Shown in pieces: positions 35,786-43,882 of a stretch of DNA of 64,000 nucleotides. Every line of letters begins with the position of its first letter. Within the stretch, counting starts at the first letter, position 1. Location: positions 124,001 through 188,000 of the forward strand of contig NZ_JAAGWK010000011.1 of NCBI RefSeq assembly GCF_010685995.1, read 5' to 3'. The notes under the pieces were generated by a model. That model was not told the origin of the DNA and did no database searches. It saw only the letters and a list, made by a program, of their open reading frames with translations. The position numbers and the translations under genes were made by a program. The stretch comes from Goekera deserti. Lineage in GTDB: Bacteria > Actinomycetota > Actinomycetes > Mycobacteriales > Geodermatophilaceae.

Positions 35786-38700
35786 CGCTGCGCGGTCCGC
35801 ACCCGTGCGGGTGTACCGGGGACAGCGGTGGCGGCGGCATCGATGGCGGCGGCGATCGTCGCGACGTCGAACGCCTTGTAGAGGCCTCCGAGCGGGAGCT
35901 CGACCCCGAACGTGGGCTCGACCCGGGCGTGCAGCCGCGTCGCCTGAAGGCTGTCCCCACCGAGGGAGAAGAAGTCGTCGTGCCGGCCGATCTCCGGTAC
36001 GTCGAGGATCTCGCACCAGAGAGCGGCGAGGCGGCGCTCGGTCGGCGTCGTCGGCGGATCCGTCACCTCGGCGACGTCGGCCGTCCTGGGCAGGGCCTCG
36101 CGGTTGAGCTTCCCGTTGCGCGTGACCGGCAACCGCTCGACCTTGGCGAAACCTGCGGGGATCATGTGGGCCGGGAGCCGCTCGGCGAGGAATCGCCGCA
36201 TCTCGCGAGGGCTGGGGCACGTGCGGCCCGCGGCCGGGACGAGGCACCCCAGCAGTTCGGCCGTACCGGCGCGGTCACGGACGACAGCGGCCGCCCCAGC
36301 GAGGTCGGGATGGCCGGACATCACCGCGGCGACCTCGTCCGGCTCGACGCGATGCCCCCGGATCTTCACCTGTTGGTCGGTGCGCCCCAGGTAGTGCAGC
36401 CCGTCGACCGCCGCGCGGACCCGGTCGCCGGTGCGGTAGCGCCGGGCGCCAGGGACGGCACCCCCGGGACGGAAGCGATCGGCGGTCCATCCCGGACGGT
36501 GCAGGTAGCCGCGGGCCGTTCCCCAGCCTCCGACCAGCAGCTCGCCGCTCCGCATGTCCACGGCGGCGTCCACGCCGGGCAGCGGACGTCCGATGGGACT
36601 GGCACCTGAGGCCGCGTCCGCGGAGGAGAGGAACCGGTGGGTCACGTGCACGGTCGTCTCGGTGATCCCGTACATGTTCAGCAGCGCCGGCCCGGCCCGG
36701 GTGCCCGTCAGCCAGGCAGCGAAATCCGACGGCAGACATCTCTCGCCCCCGAGCACGACCAGTCTCAGCGCGGTCCTCCTCCACCACTCGTCGGGCGCGC
36801 CGTCGCTGAGCATCGACAGGGCGGTCGGAGTGGCGCTGTGCACGGTGACGCTGTGCACCGCCAGCGTCCGGCGCAGTCGAGCAGGGTCACGGGCCACTGC
36901 GCGAGCTACCGGCACGAGCCGGGCGCCGGTCAGCAGAGCGCCCCAGAGTTCCCAGACGGAGAAGTCGAAGGCCAGGGAATGGTTCATCGACCAGACGTCG
37001 CCGGCCCCGACGTCACAGATTGCCGTGGCCGCGCGCAGCAGTTGCAGCACGTTGACCTGGGGCACCATGACGCCCTTCGGGGCGCCGGTCGAGCCCGACG
37101 TGTGGATGACGTAGGCGAGCTCATCGGCGGACGTCCGCCACATGGGTCGAACGGGCCCCGGCGGGGCGGACCCACCCGGCTCGTCCATCCGGACGGCGGG
37201 CCCCTCGAACCACTCGAGGGCGCGCGCGCTCTCCCGGTCGGTCAGGACGACGTCGACACCGGCATCGGTGATCACCTGCTCGACCCGCCCCGGCGGATCC
37301 TCCGGGTCGAGCGGGACGCAGACGGCACCGGCCATCGCGACGCCTACGACCGCCGCGACCAGCGGGGCTCCGTGCCCGCCCTGCACGGCCACGAGGGTGC
37401 CAGGAGCCGCTCCGGCGCCGGCCAGCCGCGCGGCCACCGCGCGGGCACGGCGGTACAGCTCCCGGTAGGTCACCTGGCCGTCTCGATCGGAGATCGCGAC
37501 GGCATCGGGCCGACTCGCGACGACGTCGCGGAACCGGTCGGCGAGCGTCTCCCCCGCCCGCGGCGGCTCCAGTGGCACCAGCTGCACAGCGCTTCGGCCC
37601 TCGGTGACTGCGTCGAACGGCTGGTCGGGTGTCGCCTGCATCGCGTCCAGGGCGTCGAACATGGTCTGGAGGAGTTCTTCGACAACTGCCGTACCGAGGA
37701 GATCCGTCGCGTATTCCGCGACCAGTGACGCAGCCGGGCCGTCAGGGCCGTTCACCGGAGTGATCGTCACAGCCAGCGGGAATTTGGCGGCGAGCGACGT
37801 GGGGTCGAGTGTCCGGACGGCGACGCCGGGAAGTTCGAAGGCGGCCGACGGTGTGTTCTGGAAGGTCAGCACAGCCCGGATCCCGTTGGCGCCGCCGATC
37901 GGCCGGCCCGCCGCCCTGGCCGCGTCCGCGACGGCCTCGAAGGGAATGTCCTGGTGGCGGAGGAGCCGCGCCGTGCTCGCGTGCGCCTGCCGTACCGCGT
38001 CCCGCAGCGATGAGCGACGTCCGCCGACCAGCGGGAGCGGCAGCAGACCCGCGAAGCAACCGACAAGCGGTTCGGCCGCGGGATGTGCCCGCCCGCTGAC
38101 CGGGGTTCCGACGACGACCGATTCCTGGTCCGACGCCTGCCCGAGCGCGATGCCGAAGGCCGCGGCCCACACGGCGAAGGTCGTCGTCCCGGCGCTCCGG
38201 GCGATGGCTTGCACAGCCGCGGTCCGGCGGTGGTCGGCCGTCACGGTCACGGTTCCCACGGCGCTGCCAGGCCTGGGACGCCCGTCGGGCACGCAGGCGA
38301 TAGTGAGATCACGCCCGAGGCTCCCGGCGATCTCGCGGGCGCCGTCCGACCACTGTCCGGACTCCGCGGCGCCCTGTTGAACCCGCGCGTGGTCGGCGAA
38401 CCGCCAGGCAGGTGACGCCACCCTGGACGGCGCGCCCTCGCCATGAGAGCGGACGGCCGTGGCCAGCGCCGTGGCGAGGATGCCGAACGACCAGCCGTCG
38501 GCGGCGACGTGGTGACGGGTCAGGAGCAGGCGGTGCGTGGCGGGCCCCAGCCGCACGAGCGTGGCGCGCCACGGGGGCGATGACGCGAGGTCGAAGGGTC
38601 GGACGGCTTCTGCAGCGGCCAGCCGGCCGACAGCAGATGCCGCCAGCTCCGGCGGAAGACAGCTGAGGTCCACCAGTCGCAGAGGAACCGGCGAGGGGGG

Positions 38701-39099
38701 CAGCACCCGCTGGCGAGGGCGGCCGCTCACGACGGCGTACACGGTCCGGAGAGCGGGTTGTGCGACGGCCACCGTGCGCAGGGCGGCCCTCAGCGCCTCC
38801 GGGGACAGTGGCCCGTCGAGCGCCAGCTCCAGCGGAATGTTGTAGGCGGAGTCGCCGGGGCGGAGGTGGTGCTGCCGCCAGAGTGCCTCCTGCGCCGGAG
38901 CCAGCGGCGCCTCCTCCTCGTCCGGCCGTGCGAGGTGTGCGAGCAGCTCCGCACGCCGATCTCGCAGCCGCATGACGAGTTCGTGGGTGAGCGCGCCGCG
39001 GGGGGCCGAGCACCGAAGTCGCCCGTCATCTGCCCGGACGGTCGCGCCGGCGATGGCCAGGGCATCGAGAAGGTCGCGGAGCTCGAGCAGAAGGGGCAT
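35782..39099 (-). CDS. blmVII: NRPS docking-C-A(Thr)-PCP module (BlmVII counterpart)
   Basis: A single-module NRPS of about 1105 residues. Residues 1-60 look like a TubC-type N-terminal docking domain. The C domain has an intact HHVAADG near 196. The A domain (about 515-1010) has FDFSVWELW, YGITETT and specificity residues D-F-W-S-V-G-M-V-H, very near the threonine code DFWNIGMVH. The PCP serine is near 1048 (LGGDSLQA). In bleomycin a single-module Thr protein (BlmVII) follows the PKS unit; the N-terminal docking domain suggests handover from a separate upstream protein. The ATG at 39099 has GGAG eight bases upstream; the frame continues to 39603 but would cross the divergent promoter region and the HemN-like gene. 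This is the first gene of the roughly 23-kb minus-strand operon. Confidence 0.93.
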   Translation of the reverse strand: MPLLLELRDLLDALAIAGATVRADDGRLRCSAPRGALTHELVMRLRDRRAELLAHLARPDEEEAPLAPAQEALWRQHHLRPGDSAYNIPLELALDGPLSPEALRAALRTVAVAQPALRTVYAVVSGRPRQRVLPPSPVPLRLVDLSCLPPELAASAVGRLAAAEAVRPFDLASSPPWRATLVRLGPATHRLLLTRHHVAADGWSFGILATALATAVRSHGEGAPSRVASPAWRFADHARVQQGAAESGQWSDGAREIAGSLGRDLTIACVPDGRPRPGSAVGTVTVTADHRRTAAVQAIARSAGTTTFAVWAAAFGIALGQASDQESVVVGTPVSGRAHPAAEPLVGCFAGLLPLPLVGGRRSSLRDAVRQAHASTARLLRHQDIPFEAVADAARAAGRPIGGANGIRAVLTFQNTPSAAFELPGVAVRTLDPTSLAAKFPLAVTITPVNGPDGPAASLVAEYATDLLGTAVVEELLQTMFDALDAMQATPDQPFDAVTEGRSAVQLVPLEPPRAGETLADRFRDVVASRPDAVAISDRDGQVTYRELYRRARAVAARLAGAGAAPGTLVAVQGGHGAPLVAAVVGVAMAGAVCVPLDPEDPPGRVEQVITDAGVDVVLTDRESARALEWFEGPAVRMDEPGGSAPPGPVRPMWRTSADELAYVIHTSGSTGAPKGVMVPQVNVLQLLRAATAICDVGAGDVWSMNHSLAFDFSVWELWGALLTGARLVPVARAVARDPARLRRTLAVHSVTVHSATPTALSMLSDGAPDEWWRRTALRLVVLGGERCLPSDFAAWLTGTRAGPALLNMYGITETTVHVTHRFLSSADAASGASPIGRPLPGVDAAVDMRSGELLVGGWGTARGYLHRPGWTADRFRPGGAVPGARRYRTGDRVRAAVDGLHYLGRTDQQVKIRGHRVEPDEVAAVMSGHPDLAGAAAVVRDRAGTAELLGCLVPAAGRTCPSPREMRRFLAERLPAHMIPAGFAKVERLPVTRNGKLNREALPRTADVAEVTDPPTTPTERRLAALWCEILDVPEIGRHDDFFSLGGDSLQATRLHARVEPTFGVELPLGGLYKAFDVATIAAAIDAAATAVPGTPARVRTAQR

Positions 39100-39285
39100 G
39101 CCAGAGGCTCCGGCGGACGTCACTCGGCAGCGCTCGCAGCAACGAGTAGAACCCGTGCCAGGCGCGCCGGGGACCCGAACATGGCGCGAACGATATGACA
39201 GGCAGGCCTGTTTCGATAGGGTCGCCGGGACCGCAGGAAGCCTGCTGATGTCAGGTCGCTGGCTGCTGTGGCAGAGGAGGGCCCC
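39100..39285. promoter_or_regulatory. Divergent control region for the two main operons
   Basis: This is the only sizeable non-coding gap inside the bleomycin-like region (186 bp), placed between the Thr-module operon (leftward) and the HemN-like/carbamoyltransferase operon (rightward). On the plus strand ATGACA (39195-39200) and TAGGGT (39217-39222) are separated by 16 bp and could be a promoter for the rightward operon. A 6-bp-arm inverted repeat lies between and overlapping these elements. The leftward promoter is not evident. These calls are from inspection only. Confidence 0.45.
39198..39211. repeat. Perfect inverted repeat, candidate operator
   Basis: ACAGGC (39198-39203), a 2-base AG spacer and GCCTGT (39206-39211) form a perfect inverted repeat. 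It starts inside the putative minus-35 ATGACA and ends 6 bp before the putative minus-10. Position and symmetry suit a dimeric regulator; no regulator gene is in the window. Confidence 0.4.
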
Positions 39286-40545
39286 ATGCCGCTCGAGCAG
39301 CTCGTCCAAGCGATCGACGACGTCAGCAGCGGCGCTCCCCGACCCCTGGCGCTGTACGTGCACATTCCCTTCTGCGCGTCGAAGTGCCACTTCTGTGACT
39401 GGGTGAGCGAGGTACCCGTCGGGCGCCTCCGCAGTTCGCGGCAGGAGCGCTCCCCCTACGTGGCCGCGCTCCGGCGCGAGATCGCCTTCTGGGGCCCCGT
39501 GCTCACCGGCATGGGCTATCAGCCGACCGTCGTCTACTGGGGCGGCGGAACTCCGACCAGACTGGACGTCGAGGAGCTCCTCTCGGTGGCCGAGGCGTTG
39601 CACACGTCGTTCGACCTCTCCGGTGTCGGCCAGTGGTCGGTGGAGACCACGCCGAACGATCTGACTGCCGAGAAGGTGTCGGCATTGCGCAGCTTCGGAG
39701 TGGACCGGGTCAGCATCGGGGCGCAGTCCTTCGACCCGGCACAGCTCCGGCGCTCAGGGCGGGCACACAGCGGTGAGCAGATCGGCACCGCGGTGGAGCT
39801 CCTCCGGTCAGGAGGGATAGACAACGTCAACCTGGACGTCATCACCGGCTTCCCCGGTGAAGAGCTCGCCGTCCTCGACCGCACCTTCGACCGGGTTCTG
39901 GAGCTGGAGCCGCCGCACCTGTCCGTGTACTCGTACCGCGCCACTCCGGGCACGGTCATGGCGATGCAGACAGAAAGGGCGACCCTCGCGTCGGCGACGG
40001 CGATGCACATGGTCGAGGCGTACGAGCTGGCCATGCGCCGGCTCTCGTCGGCCGGCTACCAGGAGTACTGCCACTCCTACTGGGTCAAGGAGCCTGGCTT
40101 CGAGGACCTCGACGGCCGGTACAAGTACGAGTTGACCGGCGACAAGATCGGTTTCGGCAGCGGTGCGGAGTCCACGATCGGCCACCATCTCCTGCGCAAC
40201 GAGAGCCACCGGTACGCCGACTACGTCAGCGACCCGCTTCCCTTCAGCTTCGACCACCACTTCTCGCTCGAGGATCCACAGCACCTCATCGCCCCCGTCG
40301 GCGGCGCCCTCATGACCCGCGGCGGCTTGTCGTACGAGCGCTTCGGTCGACTCACCGGGTTGGACTTCGCCGAGCTCCGGTCGACTCCCTACGTCCGGCG
40401 CTGGATGGACATGCTGGCCGATTTCGGTGCCCGCTTCATCGAGGAGCCCGACGGCCTGCGGCTCGACCCCACGACCATCCATTCCGCCTACATCCGGCAT
40501 GTGTCGTCCACGACCGGGACCGGCCTCCAGGTCCTGCGCGCGTGA
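39286..40545 (+). CDS. HemN/HemW-like radical SAM enzyme
   Basis: A 419-residue radical SAM protein with the cluster motif CASKCHFC (cysteines about 30, 34 and 37), VYWGGGTPTRL, SIGAQSFDP and NVNLDVITGFPGE, all typical of the coproporphyrinogen III dehydrogenase-like group that includes class C radical methyltransferases. The bleomycin cluster has a gene of the same family, and it is a candidate for C-methylation of the pyrimidine of pyrimidoblamic acid; the reaction here is inference. The ATG at 39286 follows GAGGAGGG at 5-6 bases, favouring it over the in-frame GTG at 39268. The stop overlaps the GTG of the carbamoyltransferase (GTGA), making a coupled operon. It could alternatively be an ordinary HemW-like protein, but its position argues for a pathway role. 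Confidence 0.9.
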   Translation: MPLEQLVQAIDDVSSGAPRPLALYVHIPFCASKCHFCDWVSEVPVGRLRSSRQERSPYVAALRREIAFWGPVLTGMGYQPTVVYWGGGTPTRLDVEELLSVAEALHTSFDLSGVGQWSVETTPNDLTAEKVSALRSFGVDRVSIGAQSFDPAQLRRSGRAHSGEQIGTAVELLRSGGIDNVNLDVITGFPGEELAVLDRTFDRVLELEPPHLSVYSYRATPGTVMAMQTERATLASATAMHMVEAYELAMRRLSSAGYQEYCHSYWVKEPGFEDLDGRYKYELTGDKIGFGSGAESTIGHHLLRNESHRYADYVSDPLPFSFDHHFSLEDPQHLIAPVGGALMTRGGLSYERFGRLTGLDFAELRSTPYVRRWMDMLADFGARFIEEPDGLRLDPTTIHSAYIRHVSSTTGTGLQVLRA

Positions 40546-42188
40546 GCTCGAGGGGGCAGCAGCCGACCGCCGCCGGAGATGTGCGCGTCGTCCTCGCGAT
40601 CAACTTCAACCACGACGGCTCCGCGGTCGTCCTCGTCGACGGCGTGCTGACGGGGTACGTGTGCACCGAGCGTCGGTCGCGCCTGAAGAAGCACCCCGGG
40701 CTCCGGGAGGAAGACCTCGACGCCGTCCTGGCCGACGCCGGCGTCGAGCTGAGGGACGTCGGCCACGTCCTGCTCTGCAACTTGCACTCGATGGACAGCC
40801 CGGACGTCGAGCACCTGCACGGTTCGGACCTCAAGGAGACCTGGCTGGAGTTCTGGGTCAACCAGCTGGCCGACCGGGTCCGCATCCGGGACCAGGTGAT
40901 CCCCTGCACGGTCAACCCGGACCACCACCTCATTCATGCAGCTGCACCCTTCTACACCTCTCCCTTCGACGCTGCGATGTGCCTCGCCATCGACCCCACC
41001 GGCTGCCGCGCGTTCGTCGGCCGCGGTGGTCGCCTGTACGAACTCCGCCGGGGTTACGACGACTGGTTCACCGCGAACGTCGGCTACACGTCAGTGTCGG
41101 TGGAGCTCTTCGGGTCCAGCATCGTCGGCGCGGGCAAGGTGATGGGCCTGGCGCCCTACGGTCGCAGCGATGCCATCGACGCCGCGGACTGGACGGCGGT
41201 CCGCACGTACGAGGACCTCACGCGGCTCGCCGACGCCCACCCGGTGCCCGTCCTCGTCGGCGCTGCCGAGCTGAACGCCTCGCTGGCCTACGCGGTGCAG
41301 ATCGGCCTGGAGCGCCAACTCGACGCCGTGCTCGCCGACCTCGCCGAGGTCGCACGGCGCAACGGGGTGCCGCCCAACCTCTGCCTGGCCGGAGGAACGG
41401 CCCTGAACGCCGTCGCCAACCAGGCCTGCTTCTCATCGTCGTGGTTCGAGCGGCTACACCTGCATCCGGCGTGCGGCGACGACGGGACGGCGATCGGGGC
41501 CGCCCTCTGGCACTGGCACCACGTCCTGGGCAACCCGCGACGCCGACCGCCGAACGCCGAGCTCATGTACGGAACGGCCCGACCCAGCGCCACCGACGTC
41601 ACGACAGCGGTGCGCGAGGCGCTGTCCACCCACGGCGGACGAGTCACTGCCACGGAGCACCGCGACGTCGGCCGGGCGGCCGCCGAGCTGATCGCCGGCG
41701 GTGCCACGGTGGGCTGGTTCGAGGGCGCGGGTGAGATCGGCCCGCGGGCACTCGGGCACCGGAGCATCCTGGCCGACCCCCGTGACCCCGGGGTCGCTAC
41801 CCGGCTCAACGCCGAAATCAAGTTCCGCGAGCCGTTCCGGCCCTTCGCCCCGGCAGTGCTGGCGGAGCACTCGGAGCGTTGGTTCGGCCTCACCGACAGC
41901 CCGTTCATGCTCCGGGCCTGCCCGGTCCTGAAGGAAGGCGTCCCCGCCATCACCCACGTCGACGGCACGTCGCGGATCCAGACCGTGACGAGCGAGGACA
42001 GCCCCGGCTTCCACACGGTGCTGGACAGCTTCCACGACCTGACGGGGCTGCCGATGCTGCTCAGCACGAGCCTGAACACGCGCGGCTGCCCGATCGACGA
42101 GACACCCGCCGACGCCCTCGGGACCCTGCTGCAGACCGGCCTGGATCACCTCGCGCTTCCTGGTGTGCTGTTGAGCAAACGGCAGTGA
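40542..42188 (+). CDS. blmD: NodU/CmcH-family O-carbamoyltransferase (BlmD counterpart)
   Basis: A 548-residue carbamoyltransferase with the two-domain family layout. The N-terminal Kae1-like domain has INFNHDGSAVVLVDG, and metal/ATP-binding His residues lie in DHHLIHAAAPFY. The C-terminal YrdC-like region and core have CLAGGTALNAVANQ, EIGPRALGHRSILADP and LSTSLNTRG. The enzyme uses carbamoyl phosphate and ATP to carbamoylate a hydroxyl. In bleomycin the mannose carries a 3-O-carbamoyl group and BlmD is its family member. The GTG at 40542 overlaps the upstream stop and the gene's own stop overlaps the next GTG. Its presence next to the HemN-like gene and in a cluster with hldE and GT9 strongly supports a carbamoylated sugar on the product. 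Confidence 0.94.
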   Translation: MSSRGQQPTAAGDVRVVLAINFNHDGSAVVLVDGVLTGYVCTERRSRLKKHPGLREEDLDAVLADAGVELRDVGHVLLCNLHSMDSPDVEHLHGSDLKETWLEFWVNQLADRVRIRDQVIPCTVNPDHHLIHAAAPFYTSPFDAAMCLAIDPTGCRAFVGRGGRLYELRRGYDDWFTANVGYTSVSVELFGSSIVGAGKVMGLAPYGRSDAIDAADWTAVRTYEDLTRLADAHPVPVLVGAAELNASLAYAVQIGLERQLDAVLADLAEVARRNGVPPNLCLAGGTALNAVANQACFSSSWFERLHLHPACGDDGTAIGAALWHWHHVLGNPRRRPPNAELMYGTARPSATDVTTAVREALSTHGGRVTATEHRDVGRAAAELIAGGATVGWFEGAGEIGPRALGHRSILADPRDPGVATRLNAEIKFREPFRPFAPAVLAEHSERWFGLTDSPFMLRACPVLKEGVPAITHVDGTSRIQTVTSEDSPGFHTVLDSFHDLTGLPMLLSTSLNTRGCPIDETPADALGTLLQTGLDHLALPGVLLSKRQ

Positions 42189-43882
42189 CCGAGCACCCGC
42201 TCACCGGTGAGCAGGAGCGGCAGTGGCTCATCGACCGGTTGCAGCCTGAGTCGGAGTCTTCCGACGACCCGACGGTGGTCCGGCTCGTCGGGTCGCTGTC
42301 GCTCGCGGCAGTGCGGGATGCGTGGGCGGTGCTCTCCGAACGACACGACAGCCTGCGGACAGCGTTCCCCGTCCGGGACGGCGTGGCGCGGCAGTCCATC
42401 CGGGAGAGGGCACCGGAGCCGCTCCCCGTGACGGTCGTCGACCTGACTTCGCTGGGCGGGCACCTGTCGGAGGAGCGACTGGGCGCCCTGATCGGCGCAG
42501 GCGCGCGCCGGCCTTTCGACGTGGCGACGGGCCCGGTATGGCGCGTGCTCGTCATCCGGTTGTCCGCGTCAGACCACGTCCTGGCGTTGACGCTCCACCA
42601 CCTGATCGCGGACCTGTGGTCCGTCTCGCTGGTCATCGAGGAGTTCTGCACCCTTCTCGAGGCTGCGGTCGCCGGCCGTCCGGCCGGACTTCCACCTGCC
42701 CCGTCGCAGCCCGCCGAACTGGCCGGCCGGCGGAAGGAACGTCACGGCCAGGGTTCCCGCCCGTGGTGGAGCGAGCGCCTGGCCGGCGTGCAGCCGGTCG
42801 CCCTGCCTGCCGACGGTCCCCGTCCCGACCGCCCGAACCTGTCGGCGCATGTCCACGAGTTCTCCCTGGACCTCTCGACGTCCGATGCACTCCGCGGTCT
42901 CGCCCGCCGCTGCCGCACCACGTTGTTCCCTGTCCTGGTTGCCGGATTCGGGGCCGTCATCGCTCGGTGGACCGGTCAATCCGACATCACGATGGTCTCG
43001 GTCACCGCGGGCCGGAGGGGACGGGCCGCTGAGCGCACGGTCGGCCTGTTCACCGAGTGCCTGGTGCTCCGCATTGACCTCTCCGGCGACCCGTCGTTCG
43101 GCGAACTCGTCCGACGGTCGAACGCCGTCGTCCTTGATGCGTTGGATCACGCTGACCTGCCGTTCGCCGATCTCGTGGCGATCACCGACCCAGGGCGTGA
43201 CCGGGAGCCGAGCCCGATGCGGCAACTGGGACTGTCACTGCACAACACCCCGGCCGCAGCGCCCCGGCTGTACTCGGTGGCCCCTGCTCCTCCTCCGCCG
43301 TTGCCCTCCTCGCACGGCACGTCGGAGGCGGACGTGTGGCTGGAGGTGTTCGACCGGGGGGTCGGGCCCCTCGGCGCAAGGATCCAGATGGACGACGTCA
43401 TGTTCGAGGGGTGCTCCACGGTGGCGCTGGAGGGCGCTCTCACAGCCCTGCTCGGCGCAGCCGCCACAGATGACGGACGGCCGGTCGGCGGGCTCCCACT
43501 GCCCCCGCTTCCGCGCGCCTTCGTGCAGGACCGGCCGGGTCCCGTGGCCTTCCACTCCCCAGGATCGAGTACGACGGCGGCAGTCCAGCGCGCCGTCGCC
43601 GAGGTCCTCGGACTGGACCGCCTACCGGAGCCGTCGGACAACTTCTTCCGTCTCGGTGGGAACTCCCTGGACGCCGCTCGCCTGGCCGCTCGGCTGACGG
43701 ACCGGACGGGGACCGGCGTGGGGCTCTACGCCCTGATGACGGCGCCGACGGTCCTCGGCATGGCTGACGCCGTGGAGGCCGCCGCGGCGTCAGCCGGTGA
43801 GCGCGAACTGGTCGGTGAGGCCGACGATCCCCATCAGGACCTGGACCACCCGCTCGTGGCCGGCTCGCCGCCCGGGCGGTAG
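42185..43882 (+). CDS. Discrete condensation domain with C-terminal PCP (C-PCP didomain)
   Basis: A 565-residue protein. A condensation domain spans about 5-420 with HHLIADLW near 137, so both His and the Asp are present while the usual Gly is Leu. A carrier domain spans about 455-540 (FFRLGGNSLDAARL, Ser near 493). There is no A domain, so the PCP must be charged in trans. The start is a GTG overlapping the carbamoyltransferase stop (GTGA). The 3' end overlaps the convergent asparagine synthetase gene by 93 bp. Bleomycin clusters contain free condensation proteins; one is thought to help attach the terminal amine or act in chain release (from memory, not proven). With no thioesterase in the window, a release role for this protein is a reasonable but untested idea. 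Confidence 0.88.
   Translation: MTEHPLTGEQERQWLIDRLQPESESSDDPTVVRLVGSLSLAAVRDAWAVLSERHDSLRTAFPVRDGVARQSIRERAPEPLPVTVVDLTSLGGHLSEERLGALIGAGARRPFDVATGPVWRVLVIRLSASDHVLALTLHHLIADLWSVSLVIEEFCTLLEAAVAGRPAGLPPAPSQPAELAGRRKERHGQGSRPWWSERLAGVQPVALPADGPRPDRPNLSAHVHEFSLDLSTSDALRGLARRCRTTLFPVLVAGFGAVIARWTGQSDITMVSVTAGRRGRAAERTVGLFTECLVLRIDLSGDPSFGELVRRSNAVVLDALDHADLPFADLVAITDPGRDREPSPMRQLGLSLHNTPAAAPRLYSVAPAPPPPLPSSHGTSEADVWLEVFDRGVGPLGARIQMDDVMFEGCSTVALEGALTALLGAAATDDGRPVGGLPLPPLPRAFVQDRPGPVAFHSPGSSTTAAVQRAVAEVLGLDRLPEPSDNFFRLGGNSLDAARLAARLTDRTGTGVGLYALMTAPTVLGMADAVEAAAASAGERELVGEADDPHQDLDHPLVAGSPPGR

Noticed and set aside
35786-36247. N-terminal extension of the beta-Ala/Cys NRPS
   Set aside because: Lies wholly inside the Thr-module gene in another frame; the ATG at 35785 overlapping the upstream stop is a normal coupled start.
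39100-39603. N-terminal extension of the Thr-module NRPS
   Set aside because: Would cover the divergent promoter region and part of the HemN-like gene; sequence shows no domain.
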